Assembly: GCA_902385255.1 (NCBI GenBank)
Contig: CABMEV010000004.1
Span: forward strand, 1-34,589
Length of the DNA: 34,589 nucleotides
Direction: 5' to 3'
From: Candidatus Tiddalikarchaeum anstoanum
GTDB taxonomy: Archaea; Nanobdellota; Nanobdellia; Tiddalikarchaeales; Tiddalikarchaeaceae
Of the stretch, positions 23,815-31,441 are shown in pieces. Numbering within the stretch: position 1 is the first letter of the stretch; every line of letters starts with the position of its first letter. A program made the position numbers and the translations under genes. Under the pieces are notes generated by a model. It ran no database searches. It saw only the letters and a program-made list of their open reading frames with translations, and had not been told where the DNA came from.

Positions 23815-25311
23815 ATGAACGAGTTAGATAACATAGTGGACTCACTGCACGATTATGAGAAGAAAGTACTCTCCAGCCTGACGCAGCCAACAAGCATAGC
23901 CATGGCAGTTAAAATAACAGGACTTTCAGAAATTGAAGTGATGAGGGGAGCCCAGTGGTTATCAAACAAGAAAATTATAGTCATTAATGAGAAGAAGAAA
24001 ACAATCGCGTCATTGACAAATAGAGGAGAGGAGACGTTAAGCAAGGGACTGCCCGAGATAAGGATGCTAAATTCCCTATTGAAGGAGAATGAGCAGACTT
24101 TTGACAAAATAAAAAAAAGTGCAGGGCTCGACGATCAGGAATTCAACAAAGCTCTCGGATTTACCAAGAAACAGGGATTTATAGCAATAATAAATGGAGC
24201 AGTGAAAATAATACAGCTAGGTATTGATTATTTGAAGCTTGAAGAGAGAAAGAAAGAATTACTCAAAGTGTTAGAAAATGGCGGAGTCGATAAGAGAGAG
24301 CTTCAAAGTTTCGAATCAGAACTGAAAGAGATGGAAGAGAGGGGACTCGTAAAAGTTGAGGAAAAGAATGACAAGGAATTAATAACGACGCCTCTTGGAA
24401 TACAATTATTAAAGCACGGACTTGAACTTGACAAGAAAATGCTTGAAAAAGTTGATATTAAATTAATAAAAGGCAAAGAGTGGGAGAATACTCCTTTTAG
24501 AAGATACAACATAAAAGATGACGTTCCAAAAACTTACTTCGGAAAAAAACAATCTTACAATGCTTTCGTTGAAAGAATAAAGGAGAAGATGATATCACTT
24601 GGATTCAGGGAGATGGAAGGGCCAATAGTGGAATTGACATTCAACAACTGCGACGCGTTATACATGCCTCAGGACCACCCAGCGAGAGGAATACATGACA
24701 TGTTTCTGATAAAAGAGCCGGGCAGTGCGAGCCTGAAGGGCAACAAGTTCGTGAACAAAGTTAAGAAAATCCACGAGAAAGGGTGGAAGATAAAATTCTC
24801 AAAAGAGATAACAAGCAAGTACATGCTGCGTTCGCAGACAACAGCAGTAAGCGCCAGAAAGATGATGGACAAGAATATAGAAATACCCGGGAAATATTTT
24901 GCGATAGGTAGATGTTACAGGCCTGATGTTATAGACAAGACTCACCTGCCTGAATTCGACCAATTGGAAGGAATAGTTCTAGGCGAAGAATTAAACATTA
25001 AATACTTATTCGGGCTCCTTAGGATGTTTGCTGAACAGATAGCTAAAGTTAAGAAGTATAAGTTAGTGCCGGGGTATTTCCCGTTCACGGAGCCGAGTGT
25101 TGAACTGCACGTATGGACAGGGAAAAGATGGATGGAGTTAGGCGGCGCAGGCATATTCAGGGAGGAGGTTACAAAACCTCTTGGCATTAATGTTCCAGTA
25201 ATAGCATGGGGTCTTGGTTTCGGAAGGGGATTTATGACAGAGCATAATATTGAAGATATCAGGCAGTTCTTCAGCACGGACATTAAGTGGTTAAGGGAGG
25301 AGAGTGCGTAA
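23815..25311 (+). CDS. pheS: Phenylalanyl-tRNA synthetase alpha subunit, archaeal type
   Basis: Catalytic subunit of the two-subunit PheRS that charges tRNA-Phe. At 498 residues it has the archaeal/eukaryotic layout: winged-helix domains in the first 200 residues, then the class II core. Motif 2 is GRCYRPDVIDKTHLPEFDQLEG split over 365-386, preceded by LRSQTTAVSAR (338-348). Motif 3 is GLGFGR (466-471); in the usual GLGxER form the residue before Arg is Glu, here Gly. The stop codon overlaps the start of pheT by one base (TAATG), so the two subunits are co-translated. A TATA-like GGTTTTAAAAAAAGG about 29 bases upstream of the ATG fits a short or leaderless mRNA. Confidence 0.95.
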   Translation: MNELDNIVDSLHDYEKKVLSSLTQPTSIAMAVKITGLSEIEVMRGAQWLSNKKIIVINEKKKTIASLTNRGEETLSKGLPEIRMLNSLLKENEQTFDKIKKSAGLDDQEFNKALGFTKKQGFIAIINGAVKIIQLGIDYLKLEERKKELLKVLENGGVDKRELQSFESELKEMEERGLVKVEEKNDKELITTPLGIQLLKHGLELDKKMLEKVDIKLIKGKEWENTPFRRYNIKDDVPKTYFGKKQSYNAFVERIKEKMISLGFREMEGPIVELTFNNCDALYMPQDHPARGIHDMFLIKEPGSASLKGNKFVNKVKKIHEKGWKIKFSKEITSKYMLRSQTTAVSARKMMDKNIEIPGKYFAIGRCYRPDVIDKTHLPEFDQLEGIVLGEELNIKYLFGLLRMFAEQIAKVKKYKLVPGYFPFTEPSVELHVWTGKRWMELGGAGIFREEVTKPLGINVPVIAWGLGFGRGFMTEHNIEDIRQFFSTDIKWLREESA

Positions 25312-26948
25312 TGCCAAACATAGAAGTTTCATTCAAGGAGTTTCAGAAACTAATAGGCAAAAAACTGCCGAAAAATAAAGACAAATTATGGGACATCACC
25401 CAGTTTGTAAAGTGCGAAGTTGATGATATAGAAGGAGACAACTTAAAATTAGAACTCCAGGATACTAACAGACCGGACTTATGGAACGAGACAGGGATAG
25501 CAAGAGAGCTTAGAGGTGCGCTTAACATAGAGACAGGGCTTAAGAAGTATGACCTGAAAAAGTCAGATAAAGTATTAGTCAAAAACGGGAACGTGAAAAA
25601 GATAAGGCCTTTTATTGCAGCAGCTATTGCGAAAAACGTCAAATTTGATGATTATCAGATAAAGCAGTTAATACAATTGCAGGATAAATTGGACACTACT
25701 CATGGCAGGAACAGGAAGAAGAGTGCTATTGGAATATATGATTATGACAAGATAAAATTCCCTGTTTTTTACAAAGCAGTAGACCCAAAGAGTGTTTCAT
25801 TCATACCTCTTGGTTTTACATACGAGTTAAACTTATTGCAGATATTAAAGGAGCACCCGAAAGGAATCGAATTCGGAGACTTAATTAAAGAATTCAAGAA
25901 GTACCCTTTGCTAGTTGACTCAGCGGATAATGTTTTGTCAATGCCTCCTATAATTAATTCCAACCACCTTGGAAAAGTTACCGGCGAAACCAAGAACGTA
26001 TTCATTGAAGTTACAGGGACTGATTACCGCGCAGTCTTAACTGCAGTTAACATAGTCTCAAGCTACCTGGCTGAAAAAGGGGCTGACATAGAGAGCGTAT
26101 CAATTAAGAGCGGAAGAAAAACTATTATTACTCCTAATTTTGCACCTACTATTTGGAATTTGAATAATAATAATGTCATTAAAAGATTAGGGCTTGTCCT
26201 TTCACAAAAAGATAGTGCAGGACTGCTTGAAAAGGCAAGGTACGGCATTAAGAAAATAAATAAGGATACCATAATTGTTGAAGTGCCTTTTTACAGGACA
26301 GACATAATGCACGATTTTGACCTTGTTGAGGATATTGGAATAATGTATGGTTATAAGAATATTGAGTCTGAATCCTTAAAGACATACACTATAGGAGGAT
26401 TAACGGATAATACGCTATTATTGAATAAGATTAGGGAATTATCAGAGGGACTTGGATACCAGGAAGTCTTAACGTACACAAGGTGCGATAAGGAAGGATT
26501 ATTCAACAAGGACTGCGTTGAGATAGCAAACCCAATAGGTGAAGTGATGAACAGTTTAAGAAACGAACTGCTCCCTATGGACTTGTCATTCTTGTCAAAA
26601 AACACTCATAACGAGTACCCTCAGAGAATATTCGAAGCAGGACCCGTATTATTGAAAGATAAGAGAGGAGTAATACAGGAAGACCACTTGGCTATACTTG
26701 ATGCTTCAGCAGGCAGTGATTTTACAACAATTAAACAAGTTGTTGAGTGGCTGATGAATAATTTGAAATTAAAGTTTGAGATTAAGAATTTCGGCCACGA
26801 AGCGTTCATACCTGGCAGATGCGCTGAGATATTCGTAAACGGCAAAGCTGCAGGTTACTTTGGGGAAATACACCCGAGTGTTTTGGCAAAATTCAACCTT
26901 GAGATACCAATAACCGCAGTGGAATTAAACATTGAAAAACTAAAATAA
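25311..26948 (+). CDS. pheT: Phenylalanyl-tRNA synthetase beta subunit, archaeal type
   Basis: Partner subunit of PheS, 545 residues. It has the archaeal start MPNIEVSFKEFQKLIG, a tRNA/substrate-binding part with LQDTNRPDLWNETGIARELRG (split 45-65), the B3/B4 editing domain around 80-260 and the catalytic-like core near the C-terminus. The start chosen is the ATG overlapping the pheS stop codon, with an SD GGGAGG at 25295-25300, 10 bases upstream. An earlier in-frame ATG at 25287 would add eight residues (MVKGGECV) not seen in the family. Translation is coupled to pheS. Confidence 0.95.
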   Translation: MPNIEVSFKEFQKLIGKKLPKNKDKLWDITQFVKCEVDDIEGDNLKLELQDTNRPDLWNETGIARELRGALNIETGLKKYDLKKSDKVLVKNGNVKKIRPFIAAAIAKNVKFDDYQIKQLIQLQDKLDTTHGRNRKKSAIGIYDYDKIKFPVFYKAVDPKSVSFIPLGFTYELNLLQILKEHPKGIEFGDLIKEFKKYPLLVDSADNVLSMPPIINSNHLGKVTGETKNVFIEVTGTDYRAVLTAVNIVSSYLAEKGADIESVSIKSGRKTIITPNFAPTIWNLNNNNVIKRLGLVLSQKDSAGLLEKARYGIKKINKDTIIVEVPFYRTDIMHDFDLVEDIGIMYGYKNIESESLKTYTIGGLTDNTLLLNKIRELSEGLGYQEVLTYTRCDKEGLFNKDCVEIANPIGEVMNSLRNELLPMDLSFLSKNTHNEYPQRIFEAGPVLLKDKRGVIQEDHLAILDASAGSDFTTIKQVVEWLMNNLKLKFEIKNFGHEAFIPGRCAEIFVNGKAAGYFGEIHPSVLAKFNLEIPITAVELNIEKLK

Positions 26949-26951
26949 AAA

Positions 26952-27680
26952 TTATTTATTATTCTCAGCATACCATTCTGACATAATATAACAATAAAAC
27001 AGTGAAAATACTGAAGTTAGTGCAAAACTGATAATAAAATCCAAAACAACTATGAATACCAGTGCTATAATATTAATCACAGGTATTAACAATACCAGGA
27101 CAAATGGAACCATGATTAACCTGCTGAGACTGCTTACCACTATGCTAAGAATAAAACTTGCACCATAAATTACCGCTACAGCCTTAAATGAACTGTCAAT
27201 GTTTTTAAAAAATAATTTGTAAGCTTTTTTAAAATCGAAAAACGCAGATATTTTTTTCTTCACTGCAAAATTACACCATAAACCTGGATTAAAAACGATG
27301 TATACTAAACTTAATGCGCTAAATACCAACATAAGTATCATTGCACAAACTATTGTGACTATGTAACTGTTATTTATTATTATAACACCGTAAAACATCA
27401 AGAAAATACATAAAAGCACCAGCATTAAAGGCAGGCTTAGTATGCTAACTGCAATTAAAACCTTTAATCCAAGGAGTATATTTTCAGAAAACGAACTAAA
27501 CGGGTTTGGAAGGTCATATTTTTTCCTGATAAAATTGGATAATAACCTAACAGATAAGCCTGTGTATGTTATAACACCGAATACTGGAATTATCAGTAAA
27601 AGAACAGAATATAATATGAAATCCTTCTTTTTTCCAAGGTCTTTTGAAATAAAGGTCCATGCACGTTTTAAGTTAATCAT
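26952..27680 (-). CDS. DUF4013-like membrane protein, copy 1
   Basis: A 242-residue polytopic protein with five or six predicted membrane segments, matching DUF4013 in layout: INLKRAWTFISKDLGKKKDF at the N-terminus, GLWCNFAVKKKISAFFDFKKAY mid-protein, and YIMSEWYAENNK at the end. The next minus-strand gene upstream is a clear paralogue (same SAWKFISADW start, ending MGDWYAENANKK), so this is a tandem duplicate. Function is unknown. The ATG is about 26 bases from an AT-only palindromic region AATATTTTAAATATT. It is convergent with pheT, four bases apart. Confidence 0.75.
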   Translation of the reverse strand: MINLKRAWTFISKDLGKKKDFILYSVLLLIIPVFGVITYTGLSVRLLSNFIRKKYDLPNPFSSFSENILLGLKVLIAVSILSLPLMLVLLCIFLMFYGVIIINNSYIVTIVCAMILMLVFSALSLVYIVFNPGLWCNFAVKKKISAFFDFKKAYKLFFKNIDSSFKAVAVIYGASFILSIVVSSLSRLIMVPFVLVLLIPVINIIALVFIVVLDFIISFALTSVFSLFYCYIMSEWYAENNK

Positions 27681-27727
27681 CCTTATTATGAACTATAATA
27701 TTAATATTTTAAATATTATGTTTTTAT

Positions 27728-27757
27728 AAAAAAAAGCTAAAAATAAAAATAAAAAAA
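27728..27757 (-). terminator. T-rich terminator after DUF4013 copy 2
   Basis: On the minus strand the bases just after the copy 2 stop codon read as repeated T-runs broken by single A (T7 A T5 A T5 A), followed by GC and another T-run. Archaeal RNA polymerase stops on such tracts without needing a hairpin. It separates the two DUF4013 genes, so copy 1 needs its own promoter. Confidence 0.5.
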
Positions 27758-27762
27758 TATTT

Positions 27763-28449
27763 TTATTTCTTATTTGCGTTCTCAGCGTACCAGTCGCCCA
27801 TTATTTTTGAATTAATTAATAAGCTTAACGGCGCAATGCATATTGAAACTATTGCTCCAATACCTGTTACCGCTAACAGACTTGATGCGAATCCCAAAAT
27901 CAGGGAGTATACGAAATTTATTACAAGCATCATCACAAAACCGCCTATATTCTTCGCCACCAGATTAAACGCCTTGCCTATATTGAAAAATGCCGAGAAT
28001 TTTTTATCTTTAGCATAATTACATATTAAGCCCGGTGTTATTACTGCATAAATAACGCCTATTATTATTGCTGCAGGTATTAAACTCATCATTAATCCTA
28101 TTCCTGCAGTCATCATGCTTGTTTGGTCAGCGGACATGCTAAGTGTCAATAATGTCGCAACGCTGCTTCCTGCGATTAGGACTATTACGATAGTTGCAGG
28201 TATACTTAGTAATAACCAGAATACTGCTAATTTTAATCCGTCAACTATATTTGTTCCAAAGTCTTCAAATACAGGAGGAATATCATCCTCTTTGTCAATA
28301 ACACTTGATAATACCTTAATCATAAGACCTACAAATGCAAGAGGCCCGACTACAGGTATTATTAATAATAAAACACTTAATAAAACAAACTTAAATGTTT
28401 TACTCCAATCTGCTGATATAAATTTCCATGCTGAATTAAATTCCACCAT
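27763..28449 (-). CDS. DUF4013-like membrane protein, copy 2
   Basis: A 228-residue paralogue of the neighbouring copy, with the same segment order: FNSAWKFISADWSKTFKFV, two hydrophobic hairpins, TPGLICNYAKDKKFSAFFNIGKAFN (compare copy 1) and a final MGDWYAENANKK. It has a Met- and Ala-rich membrane segment in the middle that copy 1 lacks. Each copy probably has its own promoter; here a TTTATTAAATA element on the minus strand is centred about 26 bases upstream of the ATG, inside the 36-base gap shared with hjc. Function unknown. Confidence 0.75.
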   Translation of the reverse strand: MVEFNSAWKFISADWSKTFKFVLLSVLLLIIPVVGPLAFVGLMIKVLSSVIDKEDDIPPVFEDFGTNIVDGLKLAVFWLLLSIPATIVIVLIAGSSVATLLTLSMSADQTSMMTAGIGLMMSLIPAAIIIGVIYAVITPGLICNYAKDKKFSAFFNIGKAFNLVAKNIGGFVMMLVINFVYSLILGFASSLLAVTGIGAIVSICIAPLSLLINSKIMGDWYAENANKK

Positions 28450-28485
28450 AACTAATAAAAAACGACTGCGTATTTAATAAATCTG

Positions 28486-28854
28486 ATGAATAGTTACAGA
28501 AAAGGCGCCAATTACGAGAGGGAGCTTATTGACATATTAAGAAGCCGCGGCTACGCCGCTATAAGGGTTGCAGGCAGCGGAATGGCGCGATTCGAACAGC
28601 CGGATATTATTGCAGGAAATGGCAGCAAGGTATTGGCGTTCGAGTGCAAATTCTCATCCTCTGATTATAAGACAATAAATAAGGCTGATGTCAATGAATT
28701 CTTTGAATTCTCGAAAAGGTTCGGCGCAAAGCCATTCCTCGCATTCAGGTTCCCGCATAGTGAATGGTTTTTCAAATTAGTGGAGAATAATGTTGAGGAT
28801 AATGTGAGTGTTAAAAAATCCGACAAGTTCCTTCTTATCTCTGAAATAATCTGA
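28486..28854 (+). CDS. hjc: Holliday junction resolvase
   Basis: A 122-residue archaeal Hjc, which resolves four-way DNA junctions as a homodimer. The metal-site residues are Glu11 (YERELI), Asp40 (QPDIIA) and Glu53-x-Lys55 (AFECKF), in the usual order, with GSGMARF (31-36) supplying the basic DNA-binding loop. The gene is 36 bases from the divergent DUF4013 gene; a plus-strand TATA-like AATAAAAAA near 28454-28461 predicts a leaderless mRNA. The tail overlaps the convergent aldolase gene by 20 bases. Confidence 0.95.
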   Translation: MNSYRKGANYERELIDILRSRGYAAIRVAGSGMARFEQPDIIAGNGSKVLAFECKFSSSDYKTINKADVNEFFEFSKRFGAKPFLAFRFPHSEWFFKLVENNVEDNVSVKKSDKFLLISEII

Positions 28855-29647
28855 TAAAGTCAAAAACTTTTCCTTCAACGCTGCTTCTTGCAATGCCAAG
28901 ATAATTCCTTGCATCAAAACTATCCTTGTTAAGCTTGGATGGGGCGTGCTCCGAGAGATATGAACTCACGCTATTCGTGAAATTCCACCTAAGTTCCGTG
29001 TCGATGTTAATCTTTGCAACACCATACATTATAGCCGTCTTTATGTCGCTTTCAATTAATCCGCTGGCGCCGTGAAGCACTATAGGAACATTTACAACCT
29101 TCCTTATATCCATTAATCTCTGGAAATCCAAAACAGGCATGTATTTGTAATAACCATGCTGGTTGCCGATACTGACAGCTAATGAGTCAACGCCTGTCTT
29201 TTCAACAAAAACTTTAGCATCAGACGGGTTAGTCAGGCCGTCAGCGCTCAATATGCCGACTTCGCCTTCGACGAACACTCCTTTCTTATTGCCCATGCTG
29301 ACTAATTTTTTGGTAAGTTTTATATTCTTGTTAAGAGGCATGCTTGACCCGTCAAACATGACGCTCGGATAACCTAATCTTATGCACTTTTTAGCGTTTT
29401 CATAAGAGCCATGGTCTAAGTGAAGTATTACTTTGCTTGTCTTTGGCAGAGAATTATATAATCCTAAAATGTTGGAAACCCCTGCGTAATCCAAAGTCTT
29501 ATTGCTCGTACCCATGAACACAGGCATCTTAGTCCTGTTGCTTGCGTTAACAACAGCCTGGAATGTTTCAAGATTAAATATGTTAAAATGGCCAATCGCG
29601 TATCTCTCCTTGACAGCTTTTTTTAGCTCTTTACCGGCACTAATCAT
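28835..29647 (-). CDS. fba: Class II fructose-bisphosphate aldolase
   Basis: A 270-residue zinc-dependent aldolase that splits fructose 1,6-bisphosphate to dihydroxyacetone phosphate and glyceraldehyde 3-phosphate, or runs the reverse. Landmarks of the class II family: AIGHFNIFNLET (17-28), HLDHG with catalytic Asp78 and Zn ligand His79, EGEVG (127-131), GNQHG (His164), LHGASG (His192) and NIDTEL (214-219). Many archaea use class I or the bifunctional FBP aldolase/phosphatase instead, so a class II enzyme may come from bacteria. The triosephosphate isomerase gene is its divergent neighbour, 57 bases away, sharing a TATA element. A tagatose-type substrate cannot be excluded. Confidence 0.88.
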   Translation of the reverse strand: MISAGKELKKAVKERYAIGHFNIFNLETFQAVVNASNRTKMPVFMGTSNKTLDYAGVSNILGLYNSLPKTSKVILHLDHGSYENAKKCIRLGYPSVMFDGSSMPLNKNIKLTKKLVSMGNKKGVFVEGEVGILSADGLTNPSDAKVFVEKTGVDSLAVSIGNQHGYYKYMPVLDFQRLMDIRKVVNVPIVLHGASGLIESDIKTAIMYGVAKINIDTELRWNFTNSVSSYLSEHAPSKLNKDSFDARNYLGIARSSVEGKVFDFIRLFQR

Positions 29648-29670
29648 ATTATATTCTAATAAATCAATAG

Positions 29671-29676
29671 TTTAAA
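29671..29676. promoter_or_regulatory. Shared TATA element between fba and tpiA
   Basis: TTTAAA, inside the longer TTTAAAAAA run, is centred 26.5 bases from the fba ATG (29647) and 31.5 bases from the tpiA ATG (29705). Both glycolytic genes could use it. An AAGGT directly precedes the tpiA ATG. Confidence 0.45.
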
Positions 29677-29704
29677 AAATTATTAACAGATTGGTAAAAA
29701 AGGT

Positions 29705-30340
29705 ATGAAACCCTTAATTATCGTCAACTTCAAATGCTATGATAAGGCAACAGGTCACAATGGATTAAAGATAGCAGCGTACTGTTCAACTTATGACAAT
29801 GTAATAGTCTGCCCGCAGGCAATAGACCTGGATAATATAAGCGCGATTCCAGGACTGAACGTTTTCAGCCAGCACGTAGACCCAGTATTGGAAGGCCCTT
29901 TTACAGGCAAGATGGGCATTAATGTATTGAAGAAGGCAGGGGTAAAAGGCAGCCTCCTTAACCATTCAGAGAACAGGCTAAAGTTTGAAACAATAGCTGA
30001 GACTGTTAGTCTCTTAAAAAAGAACGGCCTGAAATCTCTAATCTGCTGCGAGTCACTTGATGAAGCGGCAAAATTTGCAAAACTAAGGCCTGATTATATA
30101 TGCTTCGAGCCAAAATCATTGATAGGAAAGACTCAAAGCGTTGCAGACTTGAATCCTGAACTTATTACTACAATATCAAAGGCCGTTAAACCTGTGAAGT
30201 TAATAATAGGAGCAGGAATTGATTCTCCAAAAGAGGTGCGTGAGGTACTGTTAAGGGGCGCTGTTGGTGTGATAGTTGCAAGCAGCGTAATAAAATCAGA
30301 TGATCCTAGAAAGATAATAAAAGAATTGGCGAATGCATAA
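29705..30340 (+). CDS. tpiA: Triosephosphate isomerase, archaeal type
   Basis: Interconverts dihydroxyacetone phosphate and glyceraldehyde 3-phosphate. The 211-residue length is near the short archaeal form (about 220-225, against 250 in bacteria). Active-site residues are Asn8 and Lys10 (IVNFK), His87 (LLNHSENRL) and the base Glu135 (ICFEP), followed by the flexible loop GKTQSVAD and the phosphate-binding GAGI and VASSV turns. It is divergent from the class II aldolase gene, whose product it uses directly. Confidence 0.95.
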   Translation: MKPLIIVNFKCYDKATGHNGLKIAAYCSTYDNVIVCPQAIDLDNISAIPGLNVFSQHVDPVLEGPFTGKMGINVLKKAGVKGSLLNHSENRLKFETIAETVSLLKKNGLKSLICCESLDEAAKFAKLRPDYICFEPKSLIGKTQSVADLNPELITTISKAVKPVKLIIGAGIDSPKEVREVLLRGAVGVIVASSVIKSDDPRKIIKELANA

Positions 30341-30404
30341 AAAAAAGAAAGTAAAAAAAAATAAATTTTAAATTTGAGAATTTTTTGTGATATTATTTAA
30401 GCAA

Positions 30405-30449
30405 TTATTTTTTCTTTGAAGTTTTTTTTGCTTTTGATTTTTTTGCCAT
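30405..30449 (-). CDS. Possible 14-residue Lys-rich peptide
   Basis: A 15-codon ORF encoding MAKKSKAKKTSKKK. An AGGAGG lies 14 bases before the ATG, the same spacing as in thrS, and a TATA-like TTTATAAAA is centred about 25 bases before it. On the other strand the same bases are T-tracts just after tpiA, so the ORF may be only the shadow of a T-rich terminator. Reported as doubtful. Confidence 0.25.
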   Translation of the reverse strand: MAKKSKAKKTSKKK

Positions 30450-30589
30450 TTTTAAGAATGCAGCCTCCTTTTATAAAAAAAGTAACGCTCTCATAATTAA
30501 TAAGTGTTTTCTTTTTAAGAAAATAATAACTTTTGGAAAAATAATCAAAAAAAATTGAAAAAATATTTTTTTCAGTCAACAAACGAGGA

Positions 30590-31072
30590 TTATTTCTTCT
30601 TTTTTGTTGATTTCTTTTTTTCTTCTTTTTTTTCCGGACCGCATACACCGCATGAACCGCAAGTCATCTTTATTACCACCTTATCGAATCCTAACATGTT
30701 CATATTTAATAAAATTTTCTTGTCGTCAGCTATGAATAAGTGCGAGCGGCACCCACAGTCAGAGCACCCGAAGTTTAAGACAGGGCTAAAATAGTTTGAC
30801 AACGCTTTGGCAGTTATGCACTCAAATCTCCTTCCTGCCTTCTTATAGAATACTTTCTCCACCTTGACGTTATTATCCATTAATAAATAGTCTATATGCC
30901 AATGAATCTTTTTGGTCTTCGATATATGTCTGTTCACTCTTTTTTCGAGATTATTCTGGCTTGAGCCAATATAAGCATAACTTCCTTTTGGAAACTTTAA
31001 CAGTCCAAGTTTGCCGACTTTGACAGAGATATCGCTTAAAACTTTGAAAACGAGCACGTAAATACCTTTCAT
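30590..31072 (-). CDS. GIY-YIG family nuclease, DUF123/COG1833-like, with Lys/Cys-rich tail
   Basis: A 160-residue protein with the GIY-YIG fold: GIYVLVF (3-9), SYAYIGSS (31-38), Arg45, His49, HWHIDYLL (57-64), a late Glu84 and [12 protein letters not shown] (102-113), all marks of the stand-alone DUF123 family, thought to cut nucleic acids. The usual protein ends soon after this. Here a CGSCGVCG (138-145) cluster and a 14-residue Lys-rich tail ([13 protein letters not shown]) follow, a possible extra metal and nucleic-acid binding element. Substrate not shown. The tail is encoded by A-rich DNA next to the T-tracts after tpiA. Confidence 0.85.
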   Translation of the reverse strand: MKGIYVLVFKVLSDISVKVGKLGLLKFPKGSYAYIGSSQNNLEKRVNRHISKTKKIHWHIDYLLMDNNVKVEKVFYKKAGRRFECITAKALSNYFSPVLNFGCSDCGCRSHLFIADDKKILLNMNMLGFDKVVIKMTCGSCGVCGPEKKEEKKKSTKKKK

Positions 31073-31111
31073 TATGTATAGAAATTAATAAGTAATAAAA
31101 TAAAAAAAGAT

Positions 31112-31327
31112 TTATTGGGTTTTCTGTGTATATTTACTTATTTGTTCCTGTACTTCAGCGTTCATTTTTGCATATATGGGTATCAATTCACTATCTCCTT
31201 TTTCCTCAGCAGCTATAATACTCTTTGCATATTTACCCATAATTTCATTTGCTTTGTTTGTATCTAGACCAATAAGTTGTTCAATTAATTCTGAATTTTT
31301 TATCGCTATTTCTTCTAAATTTTCCAT
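31112..31327 (-). CDS. Unrecognised small helical protein
   Basis: A 71-residue acidic protein, probably all helix, with no cysteines (for example NSELIEQLIG). It is not recognised. An AGGAGG SD lies 8 bases before the ATG and a TTTATAAA box (31365-31372) is placed to start a transcript near 31342, giving a 15-base leader with the SD in it, so the start is well supported. It runs in the same direction as the GIY-YIG gene, 39 bases upstream of it, so the two may form an operon. Confidence 0.6.
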   Translation of the reverse strand: MENLEEIAIKNSELIEQLIGLDTNKANEIMGKYAKSIIAAEEKGDSELIPIYAKMNAEVQEQISKYTQKTQ

Positions 31328-31364
31328 ATTTTCAACCTCCTGTCTACTTTTAGAAAAAATTCTC

Positions 31365-31372
31365 TTTATAAA
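31365..31372 (-). promoter_or_regulatory. TATA box of the 71-residue protein gene
   Basis: TTTATAAA is centred about 41 bases before the ATG at 31327, giving a predicted start near 31342. Unlike most first genes here, this mRNA would carry a short leader with a canonical AGGAGG (31335-31340). Confidence 0.45.
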
Positions 31373-31410
31373 TATATCTATATATTTGTTACTAAACAGT
31401 GATTACATCC

Positions 31411-31418
31411 TTTTAAAA
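31411..31418 (+). promoter_or_regulatory. TATA box of the 244-residue unknown gene
   Basis: TTTTAAAA, an 8-base palindrome, is centred about 27 bases before the ATG at 31442, which is what a leaderless mRNA needs. This decides between that ATG and the out-of-frame ATG at 31435. Confidence 0.45.
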
Positions 31419-31441
31419 GCTTAATATCCAGGATATGGATT

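Noticed and set aside
25287-25310. Earlier ATG for pheT
   Set aside because: It would add eight residues inside the pheS tail. The ATG at 25311 fits the family start, the SD spacing and the TAATG coupling.
30397-30648. 83-codon minus-strand ORF overlapping the end of the GIY-YIG gene
   Set aside because: It is made of low-complexity A-tracts read in another frame and lacks a start signal.
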